Assembly: GCA_017475005.1 (NCBI GenBank)
Contig: JAFVGI010000066.1
Location: forward strand, 1-64,000
Source: Prevotella sp.
GTDB taxonomy: Bacteria > Bacteroidota > Bacteroidia > Bacteroidales > Bacteroidaceae
Direction of reading: 5' to 3'
DNA length: 64,000 nucleotides
This document shows positions 25,332 through 32,943 of the stretch, one piece after another (the first letter of the stretch is position 1; the number at the start of each line of letters is the position of its first letter). The notes under the pieces are model-generated. The model saw only the letters and a program-made list of their open reading frames with translations, searched no databases and was not told the DNA's origin. The translations under genes were made by a program, and so were the position numbers.

Positions 25332-28300
25332 ATGAGGAAGAGTATTTCTGAAATACAAACACAAATAAATGAGCGAATACTCATTCTGGATGGCGCTACT
25401 GGAACATATCTCCAACAGCACGGGAGCAGTGGTTGCAATGATGCGCTATGCCTTACTAATCCTGAGTTGATAAGGCAGATGCATTCTGATTACATTGCAG
25501 CAGGTGCGGATATAATAGAAACCAACTCCTTTAACTGCAACCGCTTTTCTCTGACGGAATATGGTCTGGAAGATAAGGTTTACGATATTAGCAAGAGAGC
25601 AGCCGAGATAGCACGCGAAGCTGCAGGAGATACTGTGCTCGTTGCAGGAAGCATCGGCCCTACGAGCAAAACCCTTTCGATGTCCACAGATGTCAATACT
25701 CCCGAGTCCCGTGAGGTATCTTTTCAGGAAATGCACGACACCTATTGTGACCAGGTACAAGGACTTATCGACGGAGGAGCAGACCTCCTGCTTGTAGAGA
25801 CTGTCTTTGATACCCTCAACTGCAAATGCGCCATGAAGGCGATAGAAGATGTTTGCAAGGAGATGGGTATCGTAATGCCTGTGATGGTTAGCGTTACCCT
25901 CAGCGACAATTCCGGAAGAACATTGAGCGGACAGACATTGGAAGCATTTGTGGCTTCTATCGGAGGTACTGCCCTACCCTCTCGTCCTGAGACACAGAGC
26001 AGCATTCTCTTTTCCGTAGGTCTTAATTGCGGATTTGGGGCGAAGCAGCTCCTTCCGTACATCAAACGTCTCAACGAGATTGTTCCATATAACATTTCCG
26101 TACACCCCAATGCCGGACTCCCAAATGTGATGGGAGAATATGACGAGACCCCCGAAACCTTTGCAGAAAATGCCAGGCAAGCCCTCGAAGACGGTTTGCG
26201 CATAAACATATTCGGAGGCTGCTGCGGAACAACACCTGACCATATCAGGGCTTTAAAGGAAGTCGTAAGGCAGTATGCTCCCCAAAAGTATGAGCAAAAG
26301 CAGGCGTCCAACTGCGTATTGAGCGGCCTGGAGCCCCTGCAGCTCAACGGTACCTTCATCAATGTCGGCGAAAGGACAAATGTTGCCGGTTCTGCGAAAT
26401 TCAAGAAACTGATAGCTGCGAAGGACTACGAGGCAGCACTCTCTATTGCCCGTCAGCAGGTGGAGAATGGAGCACAGATAATAGACATCTGTATGGACGA
26501 CGGCATGATAGAAGGTGTAGAAGCAATGACTACATTTCTACGCCTCATTGCCGCAGAACCCGAGATAGCCAAAGTGCCGATAATGATTGACTCCTCAAAG
26601 TGGGAGATAATCAAAGCCGGATTGGAAAATGTGCAGGGAAAGAGCATCGTCAACAGTATTTCCTTAAAAGAAGGTGAAGAACCATTCTTGAAGAAGGCCA
26701 AGCACATACAATCTATGGGAGCCGCTACCGTCGTAATGTTATTCGACGAGCAGGGACAGGCAGACTCCTACGAAAGAAAAGTTTCTGTGGCACGCAGAGC
26801 ATACGCTTTACTGAAGGGCATCGGTTTCCCTACCCAGGATATTATCTTTGACCCCAATGTTCTTGCCGTAGCAACTGGTATGCCTGAACACAACGATTAT
26901 GCCCGTGCCTTTATTGAGGCATGCAGAACTATACATCAGGAAATGCCGGAGGTGCATCTGTCCGGTGGTATTTCCAATCTTTCTTTTTCCTTCAGGGGCA
27001 ACAACGTCATAAGGCAGGCGATGCATTCGGTGTTCCTTTATCATGCCATGCAGGCAGGACTGGATATGAGTATCCTGAATCCTGCAATGACGACAATCTA
27101 TTCGGAGATTCCGGAAGATTTGCGAGATATTGTGGAAGATGTAATCCTCAACAGGAACGAAACAGCAGGAGACAGATTGATGGCATATGCTGAAAGCCAT
27201 AAGCCCGAAGCCGCATCATCTTCTGCAAAGGGAAATACTTCCGCAGCTTCACAAGAAGGTGGAGACCTGCATGCTCTAATCTCACGAGCTTTCCTGAAGG
27301 GAATCACCGATGATATCGAGGATTTAACAACACAGGCGCTAAAAGAAGTGTCTGCACCTCTGGCTGTCATCGATACATACCTCATGCCGGCAATGGAGGA
27401 GGTTGGTCGCCTGTTTGGAGAAGGAAAGATGTTCCTGCCACAAGTGGTGAAATCTGCAAGGGTAATGAAAAAGGCCGTTGCAGTATTGGAGCCATATATG
27501 ACGCAGGACAGTATTGAGGCTGAAGAATCATCGACCCTAGCAACAAATCCTATTGTTTTTGCAACAGTTAGGGGTGACGTTCATGACATCGGCAAGAACA
27601 TCTCTGCTGTCGTACTGCAATGCAACGGTTTTCGAGTGCACGACCTTGGCGTTATGGTAGAGACCAATACTATCGTTGATACTGCAGAACAGGAGCACTC
27701 CCCTGTTATCTGTCTGTCTGGTCTCATCACCCCCTCACTTGACGAGATGATAAAGGTGCTGCAGGAACTTCGTCGCAGAGGAATGACAATTCCTGTGATA
27801 GTAGGTGGTGCTACTACTAGCGACGTGCATACAGCGGTAAAGATGGCACCGGAATATGAGGACTGCGTAGTAATCCATTCACCATCTGCAGCCGAGAATG
27901 CCAATATCATAAGGCACCTGCTGGGAGAGAACAGCGCTGACTACATAGCAGAAGTAAAAGCGAAGCAGGAACAACTGAGGCAAGAATATATCATTGCCCA
28001 GCAAGAAAAGGCACCACAAAGTTTTTCTCTTGCCGAAGCACGTCAAAGGCGCCATATAAAGAAAGCCACAGAGGTTGCGATTCCTTCCCAAGAAGCGATG
28101 CATCCCTTATATGAGGAGGTTTCGGTATCAAAGGTTCGGCAGTACATCAATTGGAATATGTTCTTCCAGGCATGGGGACTGAAGGGCGACACCCGTACAG
28201 AGAGCGATGGCCAACAGCTCAAGGCTGATGCGGAACAGATGCTCCGCGAGATAGAGGTGCAGAACACCATCCGCCTCATTGTAAAGGCGCAGATAATGCC

Positions 28301-28775
28301 TGCCTACAGCACTCCGTACGATGAAATCGTAATAAACGGACACATCCTGCCTATGCCACGCAGTAAAAAAGCAGAGGACGAGAGCAGATGTCTGGCTGAC
28401 TACATACTGCGCAAAGAAGAAGGAAATGACTTCATCTGCCCATTCGTGGTAAGTGCCGGTATTGGCCTGAAGAAACTGCAGGAGCACTACAGAAACAATA
28501 ATGACGAATATCGTGCCACGATAGCGAAGCTGCTTTGCGACCGTCTGACAGAGGCCCTTGCGGAATACATGGAAAGACGCATAGGCTGGGGTACGAGCCA
28601 TATCAGGATGGCTTTCGGATACGGAGCATGTCCTGACCACTCACTGAAACGCGACGTCTTTGAGTTGCTCGGAGTAGATTTCCTCTCCCTGACAGAAACC
28701 AATATGATTATCCCAGGCGAAACAATCTGCGGACTATTATTTGCAAACACCCCAACAAAATATTTTAATGTATGA
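25332..28775 (+). CDS. metH: Cobalamin-dependent methionine synthase
   Basis: Transfers the methyl group of 5-methyl-THF via cobalamin to homocysteine. 1147 aa from the ATG at 25332 (a TTG one codon earlier is less likely). Domains in order: homocysteine-binding barrel with zinc cysteines near 232 and in GGCCGTTPDHI near 295; pterin-binding domain starting NGTFINVGERTNVAGS; B12 cap; B12 domain with DVHDIGKN near 750 (His is the cobalt ligand) and SLSGLITPSLDEM-type region; AdoMet reactivation domain ending with IRMAFGYGACPDH and NMIIPGETICGLLFA. All four modules are present; it is slightly shorter than the roughly 1230-aa E. coli enzyme. Overlaps metF by 4 nt. Needs the B12 taken up by the btu locus. 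Confidence 0.96.
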   Translation: MRKSISEIQTQINERILILDGATGTYLQQHGSSGCNDALCLTNPELIRQMHSDYIAAGADIIETNSFNCNRFSLTEYGLEDKVYDISKRAAEIAREAAGDTVLVAGSIGPTSKTLSMSTDVNTPESREVSFQEMHDTYCDQVQGLIDGGADLLLVETVFDTLNCKCAMKAIEDVCKEMGIVMPVMVSVTLSDNSGRTLSGQTLEAFVASIGGTALPSRPETQSSILFSVGLNCGFGAKQLLPYIKRLNEIVPYNISVHPNAGLPNVMGEYDETPETFAENARQALEDGLRINIFGGCCGTTPDHIRALKEVVRQYAPQKYEQKQASNCVLSGLEPLQLNGTFINVGERTNVAGSAKFKKLIAAKDYEAALSIARQQVENGAQIIDICMDDGMIEGVEAMTTFLRLIAAEPEIAKVPIMIDSSKWEIIKAGLENVQGKSIVNSISLKEGEEPFLKKAKHIQSMGAATVVMLFDEQGQADSYERKVSVARRAYALLKGIGFPTQDIIFDPNVLAVATGMPEHNDYARAFIEACRTIHQEMPEVHLSGGISNLSFSFRGNNVIRQAMHSVFLYHAMQAGLDMSILNPAMTTIYSEIPEDLRDIVEDVILNRNETAGDRLMAYAESHKPEAASSSAKGNTSAASQEGGDLHALISRAFLKGITDDIEDLTTQALKEVSAPLAVIDTYLMPAMEEVGRLFGEGKMFLPQVVKSARVMKKAVAVLEPYMTQDSIEAEESSTLATNPIVFATVRGDVHDIGKNISAVVLQCNGFRVHDLGVMVETNTIVDTAEQEHSPVICLSGLITPSLDEMIKVLQELRRRGMTIPVIVGGATTSDVHTAVKMAPEYEDCVVIHSPSAAENANIIRHLLGENSADYIAEVKAKQEQLRQEYIIAQQEKAPQSFSLAEARQRRHIKKATEVAIPSQEAMHPLYEEVSVSKVRQYINWNMFFQAWGLKGDTRTESDGQQLKADAEQMLREIEVQNTIRLIVKAQIMPAYSTPYDEIVINGHILPMPRSKKAEDESRCLADYILRKEEGNDFICPFVVSAGIGLKKLQEHYRNNNDEYRATIAKLLCDRLTEALAEYMERRIGWGTSHIRMAFGYGACPDHSLKRDVFELLGVDFLSLTETNMIIPGETICGLLFANTPTKYFNV

Positions 28776-29743
28776 GAGTTACCGATATCATAAAGAATGC
28801 AGAGGCCAATGGCCAGAAACGCTTTTCGTTTGAGTTGCTTCCACCGCTCAAGGGCGATGGCATACACTCCATCTTTGACGCCATCGACTCACTGATGCCT
28901 TACGACCCGGCATTCATCAACGTCACCTCCCACCGCGAGGAAATGAAATATACAGAGCGTCCCGACGGACTGATTGAGAAGCACGTGGTGCGCCGCCGCC
29001 CAGGAACTACTGGCGTGTGCGCTCGCATAAAGCAGAAATATGGCATTGAGGTAGTGCCTCACGTCATCTGCGGCGGGCAGACCAAGTATGACATCGAGGA
29101 CCTCCTGATAGACCTTGACTTCCTCAGCATCAAAAATGTCCTGGCTCTGCGCGGTGATGCTATGCCAGGCACGAGCCGCTTCACCCCCACCCCAGGCGGA
29201 CATGCGCATGCTGATGCTCTGGTGAAACAGATAAGCGATATGAACAAAGGCATCTTCATTGATGCCGAACCCAATACTAGCCATTGTTCTGAGTTCTGCA
29301 TCGGTGTAGCCGGATATCCTGAGAAACACGTGGAGTCACCCAATACAAAGACCGACATCGAGTATCTGAAGCAGAAGATTGATGCCGGAGCAGAATATAT
29401 CGCCACCCAGATATGCTATGACACGGACACCCTATTGCGTTTCCGCGACAGATGCAGGGAGGCTGGCATCAATGTCCCTATTCTCCCAGGCTTGAAACCT
29501 TTTGCCACAAAGACACAGCTGACGATACTTCCACAGACCTTTGCTGTAGATTTGCCACAGGAGTTGGTGGAGAAGGTTATGAGCTGCCGAAATAACGACG
29601 ATGTAAAGAAGGTAGGCATTGAATGGGGTATAAAGCAAGGCGAAACCCTCTTGAAGGAAGGCTTCGCCATATTACATTTCTACACCATGACCCGCACCCA
29701 GCAAGTCGAAGAAATTGTCAAAGAGTTAGGAATTAGGAGTTAG
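28772..29743 (+). CDS. metF: 5,10-methylenetetrahydrofolate reductase
   Basis: FAD-dependent TIM-barrel enzyme that supplies 5-methyl-THF for MetH. 323 aa; FSFELLPPLKGDG at the start, FINVTSHREE, ALRGDAMPG near 130, the PNTSHC and AGYPEKHVESPN blocks, and YIATQICYDTDTLLRFRDRC. The last codons (ELGIRS and stop) lie within a GGAATTAGGAGTTAGG repeat that continues downstream, so the present C-terminus and stop were set by a repeat. ATGA overlap with metH shows coupling. Confidence 0.94.
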   Translation: MRVTDIIKNAEANGQKRFSFELLPPLKGDGIHSIFDAIDSLMPYDPAFINVTSHREEMKYTERPDGLIEKHVVRRRPGTTGVCARIKQKYGIEVVPHVICGGQTKYDIEDLLIDLDFLSIKNVLALRGDAMPGTSRFTPTPGGHAHADALVKQISDMNKGIFIDAEPNTSHCSEFCIGVAGYPEKHVESPNTKTDIEYLKQKIDAGAEYIATQICYDTDTLLRFRDRCREAGINVPILPGLKPFATKTQLTILPQTFAVDLPQELVEKVMSCRNNDDVKKVGIEWGIKQGETLLKEGFAILHFYTMTRTQQVEEIVKELGIRS

Positions 29744-29790
29744 GAGTTCCATTCCCCATTCCTCATTCCTTATTCCTCATTTCTCATTAC
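29723..29790. repeat. AGTTAGGAATTAGG / CATTCCTCATTCC repeat at the metF end
   Basis: AGTTAGGAATTAGGAGT-type units followed by CATTCCTCATTCC-type units. Nearly the same compound sequence is found in the pstB leader (32813-32857). Confidence 0.8.
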
Positions 29791-29814
29791 ACAAAAACCA
29801 AGAAAACCCCACTC

Positions 29815-29935
29815 CAATAGTATAAAGTCTTTACAGACTATCGCAGCACTTCACGTTCTAAGTCTTTTATAAGCGAGCTTATACATCCTTACCCCCCGAA
29901 CTGCTGCAACTGCCTACGTCAGGTTTATACTATTG
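29815..29935 (+). ncRNA. Candidate structured element, copy 1 (unknown class)
   Basis: Perfect terminal stem CAATAGTATAAA (29815-29826) / TTTATACTATTG (29924-29935). Inside: lateral hairpin AGTCT-TTAC-AGACT (29826-29839), stem GCAGCA (29843-29848) / TGCTGC (29902-29907), and hairpin TATAAG-CGAG-CTTATA (29868-29883). A second element with the same lateral AGTCT/AGACT hairpin and a similar TATAA...CTTATA tip is at 51624-51769. Strand of transcription is unproven. It could be an RNA, a transcript-end structure of metF or of the gene on the other strand, or a small mobile hairpin element. Confidence 0.5.
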
Positions 29936-29948
29936 TCGCGGAAAAACC

Positions 29949-29961
29949 CTGCCTTTGGCAG
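29949..29961. terminator. Small hairpin CTGCC-TTT-GGCAG
   Basis: On the minus strand it is followed by GG and five T residues, so it may terminate minus-strand transcription from the cobalamin adenosyltransferase. Confidence 0.4.
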
Positions 29962-29984
29962 AAAAACATTTTTCAGTCTAACAG

Positions 29985-29992
29985 TAAATTTG
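29985..29992 (+). promoter_or_regulatory. -7 box of a candidate ncRNA
   Basis: TAAATTTG followed by a T-run; no protein start follows in the next 200 nt on this strand, but a highly structured stretch does. Confidence 0.45.
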
Positions 29993-29998
29993 TTTTTT

Positions 29999-30195
29999 TA
30001 GGCCGGCGTTGAGCTCAGGCTGGGGTTATTTGCCTTTAGCAGTTCGTAGGCCTTGGGCCTGTTGTGAGGGCTGGGTGATTGTCGGGGAGCTTGCTCACCA
30101 GCAGGCAGACAAACCTTACAACACTGGTGCTATCAGCACAACGAACTGTGTAAAGGATGTTTTTAAGGTTTTTGTTTCAAAGCCCTACGCGCAAA
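29999..30195 (+). ncRNA. Candidate structured RNA, 6S-like architecture
   Basis: Stems seen: CAGTTCGT (30040-30047) with ACGAACTG, extended by CCTTTA/TAAAGG around a 1-nt bulge; small hairpins AGGCC-TTG-GGCCT on the left strand and GTGCT-ATC-AGCAC on the right strand; an apical arm GTTGTGAGG / CCTTACAAC enclosing GCTGG(G)TGA / TCACCAGC. A long rod with a central opening carrying a small hairpin on each strand is reminiscent of 6S RNA. An outer pairing GGCT/AGCC and GCGT/ACGC may close the base. Exact ends are guesses. Class assignment is an inference; the pairing is directly visible. Confidence 0.45.
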
Positions 30196-30209
30196 CTAAA
30201 GGTTTTTTG

Positions 30210-30758
30210 TTACACAAATACGTCTTTAGTATTATTGTCAACATTCAGTTTTCTGGCGAGGATGAAGAGATAGTCGCTCAGTCTGTTGACATACCTCAGC
30301 ATTCCGTCAAGGTCACCATCCTCACTTTTCACTTTTAACTTTTCACTTTTAGCTTTTAGCATCGCCCGTTCTGCCCTACGGCAAACTGTGCGGCAGACGT
30401 GGGCAATAGCTGCTGCCCTGCTACCACCTGGCAGAATGAAGTGGAAGCGTTTGTCTTCTTGAGCTTCCTCCACGATAGCTGTGAGGCGGTCTATCTCAGC
30501 CTCCATGCTTTCTGCTGAAAGAGCTTTGTCAGTCTTTGCACCAGCCAAACTGCCACCGATGATAAAGAGGACCCTCTGTATCTCCGTCAGGAATCTTTTG
30601 TCTTTTTCATCCGTGCAGTAGGTCATCAGCAATCCCAACTGAGAATTCAGCTCATCGATGGTGCCGTAAGCCTCAAGACGTTCGCACTTTTTCTCGACTC
30701 GCCGGCCGTCAGCCAACGATGTCATTCCCTTATCACCTGTTTTTGTATATATCTTCAT
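30210..30758 (-). CDS. Cob(I)alamin adenosyltransferase, PduO type
   Basis: Converts cob(I)alamin and ATP to adenosylcobalamin. 182 aa from MKIYTKTGDKGMTSL; start chosen because the -7 box lies 9 nt upstream and the longer frame would begin before the promoter. TKTGDKG is the ATP-binding start, then RLEAYGTIDELNSQLG, FILPGG, CRTVCRRAERA and LRYVNRLSDYLFILAR. Between the last two blocks, residues about 134-148 (KAKSEKLKVKSEDGD) are encoded by an ACTTTTCACTTTTAAC repeat and form a Lys/Ser-rich loop. The 5' end and promoter are duplicated at 48081-48193. Fits with MetH and btu genes. Confidence 0.92.
   Translation of the reverse strand: MKIYTKTGDKGMTSLADGRRVEKKCERLEAYGTIDELNSQLGLLMTYCTDEKDKRFLTEIQRVLFIIGGSLAGAKTDKALSAESMEAEIDRLTAIVEEAQEDKRFHFILPGGSRAAAIAHVCRTVCRRAERAMLKAKSEKLKVKSEDGDLDGMLRYVNRLSDYLFILARKLNVDNNTKDVFV
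30321..30360. repeat. In-frame CACTTTTAACTTTT repeat in the adenosyltransferase
   Basis: Four CACTTTTAACTTTT-like units; same flavour as the AAAGTGAAAAGTGAAG repeat at 19356. Confidence 0.7.
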
Positions 30759-30767
30759 AACGGGTGA

Positions 30768-30775
30768 CAAAATTA
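30768..30775 (-). promoter_or_regulatory. -7 box 9 nt before ATG (leaderless type)
   Basis: Reverse strand TAATTTTG preceded by AATCG, giving AATCGTAATTTTG as in the ddl and btuB promoters (AATCGTACCTTTG). Confidence 0.65.
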
Positions 30776-30862
30776 CGATTAAACGAGCAAAAAACCAAAT
30801 TTTTATTTGAGTTTTTTCGAGTGAGAGTAATTTCAAGCCCCTAAAAGGGAATAAAAAGTACG

Positions 30863-30905
30863 AAAAAATAAATTGATATTCCAAGAAACATCAATTTATT
30901 TTTTT
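30863..30905. terminator. Terminator hairpin after the LuxR-type gene
   Basis: AAAAAATAAATTGAT (30863-30877), 12-nt loop, ATCAATTTATTTTTT: perfect stem, T-tract on both strands. Confidence 0.75.
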
Positions 30906-30908
30906 AAT

Positions 30909-31556
30909 CTATATGTAAAACTCCGAGGAGTCCACGAGGCCGGCGCGGAGGGCGTACCTGGTGGCTTCGTGGGCGGTGTTGATGCCCAACTTGCGAAAGA
31001 TATTCTTACGGTGGGTGGTGACGGTGTGGACGCTAAGGTATCGCTCGGCGGCAATCTCCTTCGTGGTCTTTCCCTGCGCAATAGCCCGCACTATCTCCGT
31101 CTCGGTCTGCGTAAGGACATAGTTTGACATCTGTTTCTCCTCCTGCTGTTGGGCGATGATGGTCTCCATAGCCCGCTGACTGAGGTAGCGGTTGTGCTGG
31201 CTAACCATTATGATAGCCTGACGCAACTCGCTGACAGAACTGTCCTTGAGCACCACGCTGAACTGGTGGGAGGAATATACGACACGGCGCACGAACTGGG
31301 GTGCGAGTTCGTCGCTGAAGAGTATCCACTCTGACAAACTGAAACGTTCGGCGACAATCAGCAATTGGTCTTCGTCCTGAAAATCAAACAGCGTATAGTC
31401 TAATATTACTACTGCTCCAGGATGGAGGGTGAGCAGTTTCACCACCCCCGCCCGATTGGAGGCAACATATACGGCACTGTCCTTGCCCTCACCGATGAGG
31501 TGCTCCAGAGCATAACGTGTCAGTTCCTGGTTGTCGGCTATGATAAATTCTTTCAT
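30909..31556 (-). CDS. LuxR/NarL-type response regulator
   Basis: 215 aa. N-terminal receiver-like domain 1-125 with Asp53 (VVILDYT) and Lys104 in the VVLKDSS turn; only one acidic residue (Asp8) is seen in the early acidic pocket, so metal binding may be reduced. C-terminal HTH 148-195: LTQTETEIVRAIAQGKTTKE followed by IAAERYLSVHTVTTHRKNIF. No histidine kinase nearby. It lies just downstream of the phosphate transport genes but has its own promoter at 31583 and terminator. Confidence 0.9.
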   Translation of the reverse strand: MKEFIIADNQELTRYALEHLIGEGKDSAVYVASNRAGVVKLLTLHPGAVVILDYTLFDFQDEDQLLIVAERFSLSEWILFSDELAPQFVRRVVYSSHQFSVVLKDSSVSELRQAIIMVSQHNRYLSQRAMETIIAQQQEEKQMSNYVLTQTETEIVRAIAQGKTTKEIAAERYLSVHTVTTHRKNIFRKLGINTAHEATRYALRAGLVDSSEFYI

Positions 31557-31582
31557 TTACAGACATTCTTGTTTTCTGGATG

Positions 31583-31590
31583 CAAAAGTA
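31583..31590 (-). promoter_or_regulatory. -7 box for the LuxR-type regulator
   Basis: Reverse strand TACTTTTG, 26 nt before the ATG at 31556. Confidence 0.6.
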
Positions 31591-31727
31591 TGACTTTTAG
31601 CGCAATTCTCCAAATATCCCACAAAATTCAGAACATATCACTGATATAACAAACGAAAAAGAAAATCATTCTGTTCATCAGGTCCGATATACCCCTTGAC
31701 AGAATAATATTCTTCATACCCCAAAAA

Positions 31728-31757
31728 GTTAAGATTAAGGTTAACGTTAAGGTTGAA
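31728..31757. repeat. TTAAGATTAAGGTTAACG repeat
   Basis: GTTAAGATTAAGGTTAACGT-type units just downstream of the 43-codon ORF. Confidence 0.6.
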
Positions 31758-31762
31758 TAAAA

Positions 31763-31894
31763 TCACACCACTCCGTTGCCGACGAAGCCTAACAGGAGCA
31801 AAAATAAAGCTCCTGCCGTATAGACAAGAGCACTTTGCCAACTCTGATCTTCCTCATTGAAAGGAGAATATTCGAAAGAATCATTGTAGCTCAT
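31763..31894 (-). CDS. Small membrane protein, 43 aa (hypothetical)
   Basis: A short ORF 26 nt after pstB on the same strand: polar N-terminus MSYNDSFEYSPFNEEDQSW, then one hydrophobic helix (about residues 22-42: SALVYTAGALFLLLLGFVG) and stop. This is the usual design of small regulatory membrane proteins. No own promoter; it would be translated from the pst mRNA, in the place where many phosphate operons have phoU, which is absent here. A role in phosphate uptake is only suggested by position. It might also be chance, since it is short. Confidence 0.45.
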   Translation of the reverse strand: MSYNDSFEYSPFNEEDQSWQSALVYTAGALFLLLLGFVGNGVV

Positions 31895-31920
31895 AACTAT
31901 ATATATACTAAAAACAATGG

Positions 31921-32787
31921 TTAACTGATGCCGCCACTGAGATATTTTTTTGTCAGCTCATGTTTCGGATTGCCAAACACTTCTTTCGCATCGCCCTGTT
32001 CGATGACCTCGCCGAGATACATGAAGATTACGTGGTCGGCAATGCGCTGTGCCTGACGCAGGGTGTGCGTTACCATGACAATGGAGTAGTCAGTCTTCAA
32101 CTTCACGAAGAGGTCTTCGACGGTCTTGCTTGATATCGGGTCCAGCGCACTGGTGCTCTCGTCGGCCAGCAGGTAACTGGGCTCCACTGCCAGCGAACGT
32201 GCCAGGCAGAGACGCTGCTGCTGTCCGCCGGAAAGCTTTACGGCAGGAGTATGCAGACGGTCCTTCACCTCATCCCACAAACCAACGGCCTCCAGATAAT
32301 GCTTTACCACAAGGTCGAGCTTGCGCTTGCCACGCACACCGTGAATGCGACAGCCGTATGCGATGTTGTCATAGATGCTCATAGGCAGCGGACAAGGACG
32401 CTGGGGCACAAGGCCGATGTTACGACGCAACTCCGTCATCTGACTGGGACCGGCAGCAATGACATCCTGCTTGCCAAGGTTCACCTCGCCGTCTATCTTC
32501 ACACCCTCTATCGAATCAACAAGACGGTTGAAGGTACGCAGGAGAGTGGTCTTGCCACAACCGGACGGACCGATGATACACGTAATTTTATTTTGAGGGA
32601 TCTCTACATTTACATCCTTCAAGATGTGAGACTTTCCGATGCGGATATTCAGGTTGTGCGTTGCCAGACGCGTATCCTCCAGACGCGAGAACTTGCGGTC
32701 AACGATGAACGGCACCTGCATCGTCCAGGGAATATGACGGCTGATATGTGCACCAAACACATTGGGGAGACTGATTGATAAACTCAT
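31921..32787 (-). CDS. pstB: Phosphate ABC transporter ATP-binding protein
   Basis: Cytoplasmic ATPase of the high-affinity phosphate importer. 288 aa; Walker A GPSGCGKTT, Q-loop LVPQRPCPLPMSIYDNI, signature LSGGQQQRLCLARSLA, Walker B region YLLADESTSALDPISS (the usual DEPTSALD has Ser for Pro here), and VTHTLRQAQRIADH. About 38 residues longer than typical PstB at the N-terminus; an internal Met (MQVPFIV) could be the real start. It has its own promoter and a repeat-filled leader, separate from pstA by 156 nt. Confidence 0.93.
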   Translation of the reverse strand: MSLSISLPNVFGAHISRHIPWTMQVPFIVDRKFSRLEDTRLATHNLNIRIGKSHILKDVNVEIPQNKITCIIGPSGCGKTTLLRTFNRLVDSIEGVKIDGEVNLGKQDVIAAGPSQMTELRRNIGLVPQRPCPLPMSIYDNIAYGCRIHGVRGKRKLDLVVKHYLEAVGLWDEVKDRLHTPAVKLSGGQQQRLCLARSLAVEPSYLLADESTSALDPISSKTVEDLFVKLKTDYSIVMVTHTLRQAQRIADHVIFMYLGEVIEQGDAKEVFGNPKHELTKKYLSGGIS

Positions 32788-32812
32788 AGGGATGTGAATA
32801 TTTTTGATTTTT

Positions 32813-32858
32813 GAGTTAGGAATTAGGAGTTAGGAGTTCATTCCTCATTCCTCATTCT
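32813..32858. repeat. AGTTAGGAATTAGG / CATTCCTCATTCC repeat in the pstB leader
   Basis: Same compound repeat, in the same orientation, as at the end of metF (29723-29790). Confidence 0.8.
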
Positions 32859-32873
32859 TTTTATTTACGGCCG

Positions 32874-32881
32874 CAAAGGTA
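32874..32881 (-). promoter_or_regulatory. -7 box for pstB with overlapping inverted repeat
   Basis: Reverse strand TACCTTTG. ACGGC-GATTCT-GCCGT (32881-32896) starts at the box and fills the spacer, a position suited to an operator. GCAAAGGTACGGCGA is shared exactly with the porin promoter (36749-36763). Confidence 0.55.
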
Positions 32882-32927
32882 CGGCGATTCTGCCGTCTGT
32901 GCAATACCATTTGGATAGTAAAGTGCA

Positions 32928-32943
32928 TACCAAACGTTTGGTA
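32928..32943. promoter_or_regulatory. 16-bp perfect palindrome TACCAAACGTTTGGTA
   Basis: Directly abuts the pstA stop codon and lies about 50 nt upstream of the pstB -7 box; a related half-site TACCATTTGGATA is at 32906-32918. Could be an operator or an RNA-end signal. Confidence 0.45.

Noticed and set aside
30009-30338. 109-codon plus-strand ORF over the candidate RNA
   Set aside because: No family resemblance, runs into the adenosyltransferase antisense; the nested stems explain the region better.
30759-30884. Longer N-terminus of the adenosyltransferase
   Set aside because: It would start upstream of the -7 box, and family members begin at MKIYTKTGDKG.
31638-31841. 67-codon ORF overlapping the small membrane ORF
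   Set aside because: Reads through the TTAAGG repeat (NLNVNLNLN) in another frame; the 43-codon frame has better composition and position.
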